The notes: generated by a model from the sequence alone, not told the origin. A DNA stretch of 64,000 nt from an uncultured Bacteroidota bacterium (GCA_903847205.1 CAINDA010000072.1:61134-125133); one strand, 5' to 3'; shown: positions 1-9,376, counted from the first letter of the stretch. Numbers and translations are program-made.

Positions 1-234
1 AAGAGTCTGAGCACGGGTATAATCTTTTTTGTCAAAATATTTAACAGCAGCAACGTACTTTGCTTCCATATCACCGCTTTTGACAAGTTTATTAAATTTG
101 CCGATGGTAAGATCAAAGCGTTTCTTTTTGTCGCTGCTGTCCTCAGATTCGTAAACTCTTTTTTCTGTATTGCACGACGCAATACCCCAAAGCAGAAGCA
201 CCGAAAATAATATGTTAAACTGTTTTTTTAGCAT
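1..234 (-). CDS. bamD: Outer membrane assembly lipoprotein BamD-like, N-terminal part
   Basis: Partial gene: the start ATG is at 234 and the frame runs off the left edge after 78 codons. It begins with a lipoprotein signal peptide (MLKKQ, a hydrophobic run, then a lipobox ending in ASC), so the mature protein would be lipid-anchored in the envelope. The following charged stretch and the segment DMEAKYVAAVKYFDKKDY resemble the first TPR helices of Bacteroidota BamD, which feeds outer-membrane proteins to BamA. A TATCTTTG -7 box lies just upstream. Assignment rests on the N-terminus only; another TPR lipoprotein is possible. Confidence 0.7.
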   Translation of the reverse strand, partial: MLKKQFNILFSVLLLWGIASCNTEKRVYESEDSSDKKKRFDLTIGKFNKLVKSGDMEAKYVAAVKYFDKKDYTRAQTL

Positions 235-244
235 AAGGCGACTG

Positions 245-252
245 CAAAGATA
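245..252 (-). promoter_or_regulatory. -7 box of the bamD-like gene
   Basis: Read on the minus strand the sequence is TATCTTTG, a full match to the Bacteroidota TAnnTTTG element. It ends only 10 nt before the start codon, so the leader would be a few bases long. No clear TTTG -33 box is seen 19 nt upstream. Confidence 0.45.
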
Positions 253-516
253 CGTTTTTTGATTTAAACAGCGTGCTTTTTGTTTTTTTTATGGATTGCC
301 GGATTTCTGATCATAAAATTGAACTGGATCCAGAAATAATCTATTTTGTGTTATTAATAAGGTGTGATTTTTTTCTCAAGCTGAAAACTTTAGAAAATAT
401 AATTTGCAGCGAATGGCTTCTATCAAAACAAAATGTCAAAAATAAAACGGGATGTGTTTTATTAATGGAGCCATTTGGTCAGTGAGAAAAAGGACTGCTT
501 TTTGTATCTTAAGCTT

Positions 517-2304
517 TTACATTCGCTCCGGCACTTCAATTCCAAGCAGTTTCATTGAGGCTTTAATGGCTGTTCCGATTGTTTTTGATAGATGCAGGCG
601 GAATAAAATTAAATCTTTTTGTTCTTCCTTTAAAATTGGAACATCATGATAATACTGGCTGAATTCTTTTGCAAGATCATAAACATAGTTTGCTATCAGC
701 GCAGGGCTGTATTCAGAAGCTGCCTCCTTTAAAATGGAATTAAAATTATATAATCTGATGATCAATCCTTTTTCCTTAGACATCAGGTTAACAGGAAATA
801 CAAGAGGAGCTGTGCTTTCTAAGCCGGGAATTTCGGCTGCTTTACGCAATAAGGCCTGTATCCTCACATAATTGAATTGGATGAAAGGGGCTGTGTTGCC
901 ATTAAAATCAATAGATTCGGCAGGGTTGAAAAGCATTTTCTTTTTAGGGTCAACTTTCAGCATGAAATATTTTAGTGCTCCTAATCCAATTGTACGATAT
1001 AATTTTTCTGAATCTTCCTTACTTAAACCTTCTGCTTTCCCCAGCTCTTTGGACGTTGCAGCAGCTGTATCAATCATTTCCTGCATCAACTCATCAGCAT
1101 CAACAACAGTTCCTTCCCTCGATTTCATCTTGCCTTCAGGCAGTTCAACCATACCATAGGATAGATGATATAAACCTGCTGACCAATCATAACCTAACTT
1201 TTTAAGTGTGAGAAACAAAACTTTAAAATGATAATCCTGCTCGTTTGCAACGGTATAAATCATTTTTTCGAAATGCTCTTCTTCGGCGCGCTGCACAGCT
1301 GTTCCAAGATCCTGAGTCATATACACTGATGTGCCGTCTGCACGCAGCAATGTTTTTTCATCTAAGCCGTCAGCAGTTAAATCAATATATACCGAGTTGT
1401 CTGATCTCCGTTTTAAAATACCTTTTGCCAGCCCTTCATCAATAATATTTTTTCCCAGCAAATAGGTTTTGCTTTCGAAATAAATTTTATCAAAATCAAC
1501 TCCAAGCATATTATAGGTGGCTTCGAAACCCGCATATACCCAGTTGTTCATCATCAACCAAAGGCTGCGGACTTTTTCATCATTGGCTTCCCATTTAAAA
1601 AGCATCTCTTGTGCTACGAGCATCAAGGGGGCCTGCTTTTCAGCATCTTCCTTGCTTTTTCCCTGAGAGATTAAGGCTTCAATTTCTTTTTTATAATGCT
1701 TATCAAACTCCACATAATATTTACCAACAAGGTGATCGCCTTTCATTCCGCATGATTCGGGAGTTTCGCCGTTTCCCCATTTTTGCCATGCCAGCATTGA
1801 TTTGCAGATATGAATGCCGCGGTCGTTCACCAGATTTGTTTTAATAACTTTATTGCCGGCGGCTTTTAAAATTTCAGCAACTGAATAACCAAGCAGGTTG
1901 TTGCGGACGTGGCCAAGATGCAAAGGTTTATTGGTATTGGGGGAAGAATATTCTATCATTACAGTTGGAGCATCTGCCCGTAATTCCGCATTAATAAAAG
2001 GTTGCCCGCTGATAGATTTAAGATAAGAAAGCCAGTAAGCATCAGAAATTACAATGTTTAAAAAGCCTTTAATTACATTAAAACCTGCCACTTCAGGAGT
2101 GTTGGCTAAAAGAAAGTTTCCGATTTCAGCCGCCGTTTCTTCCGGTTTCTTTTTTGAAATTTTTAAAAAATTAAAAACCACTAATGTTAGGTCACCTTCA
2201 AAATCAGGGTTTGTTTTTTCAAATGTTATTTTTTCTATGGATGCATTGTAAAGAAACAGTAATGCTTCTTTTGTTTTTTCGCCAAGTTTTTTTTCGATGT
2301 CCAT
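517..2304 (-). CDS. argS: Arginyl-tRNA synthetase
   Basis: Cytosolic class I aminoacyl-tRNA synthetase charging tRNA-Arg with arginine. The 595-aa length is normal for the family. Visible parts in order are an N-terminal Arg-tRNA-synthetase domain (about residues 1-90), the Rossmann catalytic core with the HIGH-type motif HLGH at 129-132, the KMSKS-type loop KMKSREGT at 392-399, and a C-terminal DALR anticodon-binding domain with helices starting around FIQFNYVRIQALLRKA. The start ATG (MDIEKK) follows a TACTTTTG -7 box at 2332-2339. It stands alone, with bamD downstream on the same strand across about 280 nt. Confidence 0.97.
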   Translation of the reverse strand: MDIEKKLGEKTKEALLFLYNASIEKITFEKTNPDFEGDLTLVVFNFLKISKKKPEETAAEIGNFLLANTPEVAGFNVIKGFLNIVISDAYWLSYLKSISGQPFINAELRADAPTVMIEYSSPNTNKPLHLGHVRNNLLGYSVAEILKAAGNKVIKTNLVNDRGIHICKSMLAWQKWGNGETPESCGMKGDHLVGKYYVEFDKHYKKEIEALISQGKSKEDAEKQAPLMLVAQEMLFKWEANDEKVRSLWLMMNNWVYAGFEATYNMLGVDFDKIYFESKTYLLGKNIIDEGLAKGILKRRSDNSVYIDLTADGLDEKTLLRADGTSVYMTQDLGTAVQRAEEEHFEKMIYTVANEQDYHFKVLFLTLKKLGYDWSAGLYHLSYGMVELPEGKMKSREGTVVDADELMQEMIDTAAATSKELGKAEGLSKEDSEKLYRTIGLGALKYFMLKVDPKKKMLFNPAESIDFNGNTAPFIQFNYVRIQALLRKAAEIPGLESTAPLVFPVNLMSKEKGLIIRLYNFNSILKEAASEYSPALIANYVYDLAKEFSQYYHDVPILKEEQKDLILFRLHLSKTIGTAIKASMKLLGIEVPERM

Positions 2305-2331
2305 TATTCTCAGTTGTGATAATTAGGAAGG

Positions 2332-2339
2332 CAAAAGTA
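2332..2339 (-). promoter_or_regulatory. -7 box of argS
   Basis: Minus-strand TACTTTTG matches the Bacteroidota TAnnTTTG consensus fully and lies 27 nt before the argS start. No convincing -33 TTTG at the expected 19-nt spacing. Confidence 0.45.
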
Positions 2340-2573
2340 TTAAAAAGATTTTTCAAGTTCAGATATAAAAAATCTCGAGAGCTTTAATTTTTTTACAATA
2401 TATTAAAGGTGCAGATCTTGAAGAGAAAAAAATTAATGAATTTTAACGATACATTAATTAGATAATAATGTGCCTTTTTTAGCACAATAAATCGAACCTG
2501 TTTTTAATCGAAAAATAATTAACGCAATGATAATAGTTATAAATATTTTAAATTAAAACAGCGATTCTAAAAT

Positions 2574-2978
2574 CTAAAAATATTTTTTTATTTTTTCAAG
2601 AAATGCCAAGGGAGCTTGGCAAGGCTTATTAATTGCTGTTTTTATAAATACAAGAGAAGTGGAAGCAGTATTTAACAATTCGTTTTTCTGATTATAAATT
2701 TCATAATCAAAACAAATTTTCGCAGTCGGCAATTCCTTTACCGAAGTTTTAATAACCAGCAAATCGTCATATACAGCTGGTTTTAAATACTTAATGCTGC
2801 ATTCGTAAACGGGTAACATAATTCCATTATCTTCCATTTCTTTATAGGAAGTCCCTAACTGCCGCAATGCTTCAACCCGCCCGACCTCGTAATACAATGC
2901 GTAGTTACCATAATAAACATATCCCATCTGGTCAGTTTCGGCGTATCTAACACGTACAGTAGTTTCAGATATATACAT
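2574..2978 (-). CDS. YbgC/4-hydroxybenzoyl-CoA thioesterase-like protein
   Basis: A 134-aa single hotdog-fold acyl-CoA thioesterase. The N-terminal block RVRYAETDQMGYVYYGNY is the signature of the YbgC/4HBT family; Asp16 within ETDQMG is the expected catalytic acid. Members hydrolyse short or medium acyl-CoAs, and YbgC in proteobacteria associates with acyl carrier protein and the Tol-Pal envelope system. There are no tol genes nearby, so the physiological role is left open. The length is typical. The start codon is followed directly by YISETTVRVRYAETD as in relatives. Confidence 0.9.
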   Translation of the reverse strand: MYISETTVRVRYAETDQMGYVYYGNYALYYEVGRVEALRQLGTSYKEMEDNGIMLPVYECSIKYLKPAVYDDLLVIKTSVKELPTAKICFDYEIYNQKNELLNTASTSLVFIKTAINKPCQAPLAFLEKIKKYF

Positions 2979-3636
2979 ATATTCTTAATTTTAAAAAACG
3001 AAATTACGATAAATTAAATCGAAAGAAAGTACAATTAAAATTTATTAAAAGAACAAAAAGAATAAAATAAAAATTTCTTTTTTTTATGTTTTAACAACTG
3101 CTAAAATGCTTATAATTGCATCCCTTTAAAATGAAAAAAAGTAAAACGTAGTTTGTTAATTTTTCTCAATCTCTGTTTTTTATCAATGTTGAAAAAATCT
3201 GTTAGACTTTTCTGAAATTTTAAATAGTTGGAAATATCAATAATTACGCATAATTCCGAAACATTAGGGAGGCTGTTGCGTTTAAAAATTAAATTGATTT
3301 TTAAAATCAAAAATTAATACAAAAGTGAATGGTATTTAAGCATTATCAGAACACTTGTTTTGGAAATGTTTATCGGAGGGATCTTTAGAGGATTTTAATT
3401 ATAAAGTGGTTTAATATTTTTAAAAAAAATAAAATAAAAAGCGCTGAAAGGTCACAGTATAAAAAAAATCAAAAAGTCAATAGAAATATATTTTTTTTTT
3501 GAACTTTTTTTTGTTAATTTTTTTGGTGCGTAAATAAAGTTATCTATATTTACAGCGAAATGACCGATAATACAGGATGTACACACGATGTACGTTTCTC
3601 AACATATAAATTCATCACATTAATTTAGCATAAAGA
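2979..3636. other. AT-rich intergenic region upstream of dnaA
   Basis: A 658-nt gap between the divergent thioesterase gene and dnaA. It is very AT-rich, with long A and T runs around 3420-3520, and holds the dnaA promoter near its right end. I looked for clusters of the DnaA box TTATNCACA on both strands and saw none, so I do not call an origin here. A 66-codon minus-strand frame at 3110-3310 has low-complexity composition and no family resemblance; it is not called. Confidence 0.6.
3522..3552 (+). promoter_or_regulatory. dnaA promoter, Bacteroidota type
   Basis: TTTG at 3522-3525 (-33 box), exactly 19 nt of spacer, then TATATTTA at 3545-3552, which matches TAnnTTTG in all but the last base. 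This predicts transcription from about 3559 and a leader of about 80 nt before dnaA. Confidence 0.5.
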
Positions 3637-5070
3637 ATGGAGAAAGCATACGTAAAAGTTTGGGAGAGCTGTCTGGGGATAATTAAAGACAATGTAAGTT
3701 CACAAAGTTTCAAAACTTGGTTCGAACCGATAAAACCGATAAAATTAAGTGCGAATGTTTTAACCATCCAAGTCCCAAGCCAATTTTTTTACGAGTGGCT
3801 CGAAGAACACTACATTACTTTATTAAAAAAAATTATCAAAAAAGAACTTGGCGCAACTGGTCGTTTAGAGTATAGCATTATAATGGAAAATAATTATAAT
3901 AATGCTTCTAAGCCCTACACGGTTAAAGTTCCGACAAGCGGTAAAAAAGAATTAAAAAATCCATCGGTATCTATGCCGATTGATTTAAATCAAAATACTA
4001 TCCGCAATCCGTTTATTATTCCAGGATTAAAAAAAGTAAATGTTGAGTCTCAGTTAAATTCGAATTACACATTCGGAAATTTGGTAGAAGGCGATTGTAA
4101 CCGGCTGGCACGCTCTGCAGGTTTTGCAGTTGCAGGTAAACCGGGCGGAACTGCATTCAATCCATTGTTGATTTACGGCGGTGTGGGTTTAGGTAAAACA
4201 CATTTGGCGCACGCAATTGGTATTCAGATAAAAAATGAATTTCCGAACAAAACCGTTCTTTACGTATCATCCGAGAAATTTACACAGCAGTATATTGATT
4301 CAGTGCGTAACAATAATCAAAATGATTTTATCCATTTTTATCAGATGATTGACGTGCTTCTTATTGATGATGTTCAATACTTTGCTGGAAAAGAAAAAAC
4401 ACAGGATGTGTTTTTTCATATCTTCAATCACCTTCATCAAACAGGTAAACAACTTGTTTTAACGGCAGATAAAGCACCTGTTGAATTACAGGGATTTGAG
4501 CAGAGACTGCTTTCCCGTTTTAAATGGGGCTTGTCTGCTGACCTTCAGACTCCCGACTTAGAAACCCGTGTAGCTATTCTTGAAAAGAAAGTTTATGCCG
4601 ACGGTATTGATATGCCAAAAGAAGTACTTGAATATCTTGCCTACAGCATTACTTCAAATGTACGTGAGTTAGAAGGCGCTCTTATTTCATTGCTTGCTCA
4701 GTCATCAATGAATAGAAAAGTTATTACGCTTGAGCTTGCCAAGCAGATGATAGACAAGTTTGTAAAAAATACTGCCCGCGAAGTTTCTATTGATTATATA
4801 CAAAAAGTAGTGTGTGATTATTTTGATATGCCTCTTGAGCTGTTAAAATCAAAAACCCGAAAACGTGAAGTAGTTCAGGCACGCCAGATATCAATGTATT
4901 TTGCTAAAAGCCTTACTAAATCCTCACTTGCAACTATAGGTCTGCATTCAGGTGGTAAAGACCACGCAACTGTTCTGCATGCCTGCCGTACAGTAAATAA
5001 TTTAATTGATACTGATAAAAGATTTAAAATATATATTGAAGAGCTTCATAAAAAAATAAGTATTCAATAA
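3637..5070 (+). CDS. dnaA: Chromosomal replication initiator protein DnaA
   Basis: ATP-dependent initiator that binds DnaA boxes and opens the origin. The 477 residues show the four-domain layout: N-terminal interaction domain (MEKAYVKVWESCLGII, 1-80), a variable linker (about 85-140), the AAA+ core with Walker A GGVGLGKTH at 181-189 and Walker B VLLIDDVQ around 240-247, and the C-terminal helix-turn-helix with the DnaA signature GGKDHATVLHAC at 439-450. The ATG is preceded by a promoter and about 80 nt of leader, and a strong hairpin terminator follows the stop, so it appears monocistronic. dnaN does not follow it; the next gene is a phosphatase. Confidence 0.98.
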   Translation: MEKAYVKVWESCLGIIKDNVSSQSFKTWFEPIKPIKLSANVLTIQVPSQFFYEWLEEHYITLLKKIIKKELGATGRLEYSIIMENNYNNASKPYTVKVPTSGKKELKNPSVSMPIDLNQNTIRNPFIIPGLKKVNVESQLNSNYTFGNLVEGDCNRLARSAGFAVAGKPGGTAFNPLLIYGGVGLGKTHLAHAIGIQIKNEFPNKTVLYVSSEKFTQQYIDSVRNNNQNDFIHFYQMIDVLLIDDVQYFAGKEKTQDVFFHIFNHLHQTGKQLVLTADKAPVELQGFEQRLLSRFKWGLSADLQTPDLETRVAILEKKVYADGIDMPKEVLEYLAYSITSNVRELEGALISLLAQSSMNRKVITLELAKQMIDKFVKNTAREVSIDYIQKVVCDYFDMPLELLKSKTRKREVVQARQISMYFAKSLTKSSLATIGLHSGGKDHATVLHACRTVNNLIDTDKRFKIYIEELHKKISIQ

Positions 5071-5090
5071 AATAACAAATTCTATAAACA

Positions 5091-5129
5091 AAAAAGGAAT
5101 CCCGCGAAGCTGACGGGGTTCCTTTTTTT
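5091..5129 (+). terminator. Rho-independent terminator of dnaA
   Basis: A 14-bp stem (5091-5104 pairing with 5114-5127, one G-U pair) around a 9-nt loop, flanked by A-run and T-run, 20 nt after the dnaA stop. The A/T flanks could let it work in both directions, but no minus-strand gene approaches from the right. Confidence 0.85.
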
Positions 5130-5163
5130 ATTTCTTTATCTTCGCAACTTAAATTAAAAATCT

Positions 5164-5634
5164 ATGAATTCTATTTTAATGGTCTGTCTTGGCAATATCT
5201 GCCGTTCTCCGCTCGCTGAAGGTATCTTGCGCAGCAAAGCCGAAAAATTAAATCTTAATATCAGAATTGATTCTGCAGGAACAGCGAATTATCATGTGGG
5301 CGATGCTCCTGATAACCGCACAGTTTTAAATGCACAAAAGCACGGCATTGATATTTCTAAATTGCGCGGACGACAATTTTCTATTGAAGATTTCGATGAG
5401 TTTGATACAATTTTTGTAATGGACAGTTCCAATTATTCTGATGTTGTTTCACTAGCCCGGAATGAAAATGATAAACACAAAGTAGAACTGATTTTAAACC
5501 GCGTTTATCCAAATTCTAATATGGCTGTCCCTGATCCTTATTTCGGCGGGGAGCAGGGATTTGAGAATGTTTTTATTTTACTCGAAAAAGCATGTGATGT
5601 AATTGCAGATTCAATGGTGGTATCTAAAGAATAA
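5164..5634 (+). CDS. Low-molecular-weight protein tyrosine phosphatase
   Basis: A 156-aa cytosolic phosphatase of the LMW-PTP family. The P-loop CX5R is complete near the N-terminus: VCLGNICRS with Cys8 and Arg14. The general acid Asp124 lies in the DPY motif (VPDPYFGG) at 124-126. Bacterial members dephosphorylate tyrosine kinases of capsule export or, less often, small metabolites; no tyrosine kinase gene is near, so the substrate is unknown. Length is typical and the ATG is the only sensible start. The methyltransferase gene follows after 88 nt on the same strand. Confidence 0.94.
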   Translation: MNSILMVCLGNICRSPLAEGILRSKAEKLNLNIRIDSAGTANYHVGDAPDNRTVLNAQKHGIDISKLRGRQFSIEDFDEFDTIFVMDSSNYSDVVSLARNENDKHKVELILNRVYPNSNMAVPDPYFGGEQGFENVFILLEKACDVIADSMVVSKE

Positions 5635-5722
5635 TTCCCGCTTTCTTTAATTGAATTGTAAAATGGAGAAGAAGACATTGAAACATTTTTTTTAAGCTTA
5701 CTAAATAAACTGGTTAACAAAA

Positions 5723-6439
5723 ATGACAGAAAACGGCACACTTTATTTAATACCAACAACATTAGGAGATACAGGTGAAACAGCTGATGTTATTCCTGTT
5801 AAAGTAAATCAGATTATTGATTCAATTGATGAATATATTGTTGAAAACGAAAAAACGGCACGTGCTTATCTAAAAAAAATTGGAATAAAAAAGAGTCTTC
5901 AGGAAATTGTTTTACACACGCTGAATCAGCATACGGAACCAAATGAAATTTTAGGTTATTTAAATTCAATTTTTCTCGGAAAAAATATCGGTATTATTTC
6001 TGAAGCCGGTTGTCCCGGTGTTGCTGACCCTGGTGCAGAAGTTGTAAAATCAGCGCATGAAAAAAATATTAAAGTTGTTCCATTAGTCGGCCCTTCCTCT
6101 ATTTTACTTGCATTGATGGCATCCGGATTTAACGGACAGAGTTTTACTTTCCATGGTTATCTGCCGAAAGAACGCAGTGAGCGGATTAAAAAAATTAAAG
6201 AACTTGAAAAAACTGCCCAGCAAAAAAATCAAACACAGTTATTTATTGAAACACCTTACCGCAACACACATTTACTAGAGGATATTTTAGCCGGCTGCGA
6301 CGGCAGAACACCGCTGTGTATTGCTTGCGACATAACACTTCCGACAGAGTTTATTAAAACAAAAAGTGTGTCTGAATGGAAAAAACAAATCACAGATATT
6401 AATAAACGTCCCGCGATTTTTTTACTTTATAAGTACTAA
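5723..6439 (+). CDS. RsmI-like SAM-dependent methyltransferase (tetrapyrrole methylase family)
   Basis: A 238-aa protein of the tetrapyrrole methylase superfamily most like RsmI, the 16S rRNA C1402 2'-O-methyltransferase. Visible family motifs are the N-terminal LYLIPTTLGD, the EAGCPGVADPGAEVV loop (compare SDAGTPLISDPG in RsmI), VPLVGPSSILLALMASG, and the FIETPYRN segment in the C-terminal lobe. It departs from classical RsmI in the second glycine-rich loop and lacks the RsmI C-terminal extension. It resembles the separate Bacteroidota branch usually annotated only as a SAM-dependent methyltransferase, so the rRNA substrate is inferred. Confidence 0.85.
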   Translation: MTENGTLYLIPTTLGDTGETADVIPVKVNQIIDSIDEYIVENEKTARAYLKKIGIKKSLQEIVLHTLNQHTEPNEILGYLNSIFLGKNIGIISEAGCPGVADPGAEVVKSAHEKNIKVVPLVGPSSILLALMASGFNGQSFTFHGYLPKERSERIKKIKELEKTAQQKNQTQLFIETPYRNTHLLEDILAGCDGRTPLCIACDITLPTEFIKTKSVSEWKKQITDINKRPAIFLLYKY

Positions 6440-6493
6440 AAGAAACTGCCCGCCATTTTATAAGTTTGAAATAAAATAATTAAAAATCTTAAA

Positions 6494-7051
6494 ATGAAAT
6501 CAAAATTTATTTTCTTTTTATCAATGATGATGCTCAATGCAGCGATAAATGCTCAAAACTCAGATGCGTCTAGAAAAACTCATGATTCATTATATAACCT
6601 TTCCTCTGTAATGATAAAGGGCGGCGACAGTGATGCTGCTAAAAACACGGCTGATGCAAAGCTGAAAATCGTAAAAGGTTTTGCTGTTTATCCGCTACAG
6701 AAACAAATCGGTTATAGAAGCAACTTAACAAAAAGATGGTTTTTCGATTTCAAAGGAGGAATGACATACAGCGCTTTGCCTTTTTTTGTTTTGGAATTTA
6801 ACAGAAATCGAAGATTTGTAAATACTAACAAAGTAAAAGTGTACTCTGGTATTGGTATTACATTAGACAGCTATATTCCAGGTATTCAAGTGCCTTTGGG
6901 AATTGAATTTATTCCGCTCTCAGATGTAAAGCAATTAAGTATTACTATGGAAGCTAAACCCAAAATGACTTTTGGGCCGACTAATTTTTTAAACATCTCG
7001 TTTTCGCCCCACATAGGTGTTACGTACTATTTAAAAACAAAAATTAAATAA
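6494..7051 (+). CDS. Hypothetical exported protein
   Basis: 185 residues with a clear Sec signal peptide (MKSKF, hydrophobic run, AINAQ cleavage-like end around residue 21). The mature part alternates hydrophobic and polar residues and ends in an aromatic-rich segment (SPHIGVTYYLKTKIK), which would suit a small outer-membrane beta-barrel, but I recognise no family. It lies 21 nt upstream of the glycosidase-like lipoprotein on the same strand, so the two are probably co-transcribed. Confidence 0.75.
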   Translation: MKSKFIFFLSMMMLNAAINAQNSDASRKTHDSLYNLSSVMIKGGDSDAAKNTADAKLKIVKGFAVYPLQKQIGYRSNLTKRWFFDFKGGMTYSALPFFVLEFNRNRRFVNTNKVKVYSGIGITLDSYIPGIQVPLGIEFIPLSDVKQLSITMEAKPKMTFGPTNFLNISFSPHIGVTYYLKTKIK

Positions 7052-7072
7052 AAATAGTAACACGAAATAATA

Positions 7073-8185
7073 ATGAAAAAAATAACCGTCCTGTTTTTTT
7101 TAATCTTTGTAATCTTATTTTCAAATTCCTGTAAAAAAGATAAACTGAAATATGATACTCGCAGTTTTTATCTGGGTGTAACACCTTGGCCACCCGACTT
7201 TACAACAACGGGATACAATCTTACTTATAACTTTATCAATGATAACTGTGATATGGTCTCCCATCATTTTGATGACGGCGTCCCATGGGAAGAAATTTAC
7301 AGCGGCCTTCCAATGCCACAAAAATTAATTGATGATCTTGACAGGAGAAAACAAAAAACTCCAGCAGGAAAAAAGATTTTACTCAGTGTTGCACCTCTCA
7401 AAATAAGCAGGAAAGAACGAACGGGTTATTACGGCGATTCACCAAATCCTGTTTATGTAAATAACTGGGCCGGCAAGCATTTTAATGACACCTCAGTAGT
7501 GACTGCTTATGTGAAATTTATCAGCTATCTAATGAATCAATTACATGCTGATTATATTAATTACGGTGTTGAGAGCAACTCGGGAGATTGGGATGCAATT
7601 GACTTTGAAGAATACAAACAGTTTCTTTCAATGGTTCACAGTAAATTAAAAATAATATATCCTGACAAACCTTTCTTCCTGAGCTTTATGGTTACTCCAG
7701 ATCCGAAATTTCTTGTAAATGCAAAACAGTTAGAACCTTATTCTGATTGGATTACAATAAGCGCTTATCCTTACTCCTACATCGGTTCACCTGTTTATGG
7801 ATCAAGCAGTCCATCACTAATACCTGATGGATTGTTTCAATCGTTCGTTGATATAAATACCGCCAAACCCTTTGCTGTTGCCGAAACCGGATATATTGCC
7901 CAGGACCTTAATATTCCAGCAATGGGTTTAAATAAAGAAGGAAACCCGCAGTGGCAGGAGGATTATGTAAATTATCTTTTTGATTTCTGCCAAAAAAATC
8001 ATGCAAAATTTATCATCTGGTTTTGTGCTTATGATTATGATGCAGCGGTAAATACCTTCAATGCAATTGGCTATTCGCAGGAATTGGTACTCCTTTGGAA
8101 AGATACCGGGCTGTTTGACGAAAATTTAGTTCAGCGTCCGAGTTATTCTGTTTGGAAAGAATGGTTAAAGCTGCCTATTCAATAA
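7073..8185 (+). CDS. Lipoprotein resembling a clan GH-A TIM-barrel glycosidase
   Basis: 370 residues beginning with a lipoprotein signal (FSNSC lipobox, Cys20 followed by KKDK), so envelope-anchored. The body reads as a (beta/alpha)8 hydrolase: LGVTPWP at the first strand, INYGVESNSGDWD with Glu167 where a general acid/base would sit, SDWITISAYPY, and AVAETGY with Glu271 in the position of a clan GH-A nucleophile, then FIIWFCAYDYDA near the last strand. The pattern recalls endo-galactanase or related families, but I cannot fix the GH family or substrate. The preceding exported protein ends 21 nt upstream. Confidence 0.65.
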   Translation: MKKITVLFFLIFVILFSNSCKKDKLKYDTRSFYLGVTPWPPDFTTTGYNLTYNFINDNCDMVSHHFDDGVPWEEIYSGLPMPQKLIDDLDRRKQKTPAGKKILLSVAPLKISRKERTGYYGDSPNPVYVNNWAGKHFNDTSVVTAYVKFISYLMNQLHADYINYGVESNSGDWDAIDFEEYKQFLSMVHSKLKIIYPDKPFFLSFMVTPDPKFLVNAKQLEPYSDWITISAYPYSYIGSPVYGSSSPSLIPDGLFQSFVDINTAKPFAVAETGYIAQDLNIPAMGLNKEGNPQWQEDYVNYLFDFCQKNHAKFIIWFCAYDYDAAVNTFNAIGYSQELVLLWKDTGLFDENLVQRPSYSVWKEWLKLPIQ

Positions 8186-8196
8186 ATCGTTGTGAA

Positions 8197-9147
8197 CTAA
8201 AATTGTTTTTCGATTTGGTAATTATTTCTGTTTATAGAATTGCGGGAAATCAACTCACCCAAAAATCCGGCAAGAAATAACTGAGTGCCGATTATCATTG
8301 CAGTTAGAGCCAGATAAAATAATGGTTTATCAGTAACATCACGGGTGGGAATATTATAAAATGATTTATATACTTTTTCACAGATCAAATAAAAAGATAC
8401 TGTCCCTCCGAATAAAAATGAAAGAGTGCCGAAAAAACCAAAAACATGCATCGGACGTTTCCCGAATTTCGCAACAAATGTGATGGACATTAAATCTAAA
8501 AATCCGTTAACAAAACGTTCAAGACCAAACTTGGTTGTTCCGTATTTACGCTCGTGATGCTGTACTACTTTTTCTTCAATCTTAGTAAAACCAGCCCATT
8601 TAGCAATAACAGGAATATAACGGTGCATTTCGCCGTACACTTCAATATTTTTAACAACCTCTTTTTTGTAGGCTTTTAATCCGCAGTTGAAATCATGCAG
8701 ATTATTGATTCCGCTGGCTTTTCGGGTTGCCCAGTTAAATAATTTTGTAGGAATAGTTTTGCTGATGGGATCGTATCGTTTCTTTTTCCAGCCCGAAACC
8801 AAATCCAGTCCATCAGCAGCAATCATTTTATATAAATCAGGAATTTCATCCGGAGAATCCTGCAGGTCGGCATCCATAGTAATTACAACGTCGCCCAGAG
8901 CGGCTTCAAACGCAACATTTAAAGCTGCAGATTTGCCATAATTTCTTCTGAATTTTATTCCTCTTATGTTAAAATTTTTTGATGCAAGCTGCTCAATCAC
9001 TTTCCACGAATTATCATTGCTGCCATCATCAATTAACATTAGTTCGTACGAAAAATTATTAGTCTGCATCACCTTCTCAATCCATGCGCAAAGCTCCGGC
9101 AGAGATTCTTCTTCGTTTAATAAAGGAATAACAATTGAAATATTCAT
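8197..9147 (-). CDS. Family 2 glycosyltransferase, polyprenyl-phosphate type, membrane-anchored
   Basis: 316 residues. The N-terminal GT2 domain starts with ISIVIPLLNEEESLPEL, has the nucleotide-sugar loop LIDDGSNDNSW and the metal-binding DAD at 92-94 (MDADLQDSPDEI). The C-terminal third has two hydrophobic helices (about 230-255 and 275-300). This layout matches DPM1/ArnC/GtrB-like enzymes that transfer a sugar onto undecaprenyl phosphate at the inner membrane for later flipping and use in surface glycans. No flippase or partner lies beside it, so the sugar is unknown. A TATATTTG -7 box precedes the ATG. Confidence 0.93.
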   Translation of the reverse strand: MNISIVIPLLNEEESLPELCAWIEKVMQTNNFSYELMLIDDGSNDNSWKVIEQLASKNFNIRGIKFRRNYGKSAALNVAFEAALGDVVITMDADLQDSPDEIPDLYKMIAADGLDLVSGWKKKRYDPISKTIPTKLFNWATRKASGINNLHDFNCGLKAYKKEVVKNIEVYGEMHRYIPVIAKWAGFTKIEEKVVQHHERKYGTTKFGLERFVNGFLDLMSITFVAKFGKRPMHVFGFFGTLSFLFGGTVSFYLICEKVYKSFYNIPTRDVTDKPLFYLALTAMIIGTQLFLAGFLGELISRNSINRNNYQIEKQF

Positions 9148-9154
9148 AGTGAAG

Positions 9155-9162
9155 CAAATATA
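9155..9162 (-). promoter_or_regulatory. -7 box of the GT2 gene
   Basis: Minus-strand TATATTTG, a full TAnnTTTG match, 7 nt before the start codon, implying a leader of almost no length. No -33 TTTG at 19-nt spacing. Confidence 0.45.
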
Positions 9163-9376
9163 TATATAATCTTACAATTAGGGGAAGCTGTGTAACGAAT
9201 ATGTTATCATTTGATGGGCTCGTCTGCAATGGATGATAAATGTTCCAGTTTAAAATTTATTTCTTTAAATATTTTTTAGAAGGCTCCGGAAAGCCTTGTA
9301 TGACAGTGCTTTTAAATACAGTACCTATTGAAAATACAGGAGATGCCGAAAATGAAATTTTTAAATGCTATTAAAC

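Noticed and set aside
273..485. Small plus-strand frame between bamD and argS
   Set aside because: AT-rich, no start context, no similarity; the gap is a plain 282-nt spacer.
3110..3310. 66-codon minus-strand frame upstream of dnaA
   Set aside because: Low-complexity AT-rich composition, no signal or family resemblance, and it lies in a promoter region.
2979..3636. Origin of replication next to dnaA
   Set aside because: AT-rich, but no cluster of TTATNCACA boxes was seen on either strand; GC-skew would be needed.
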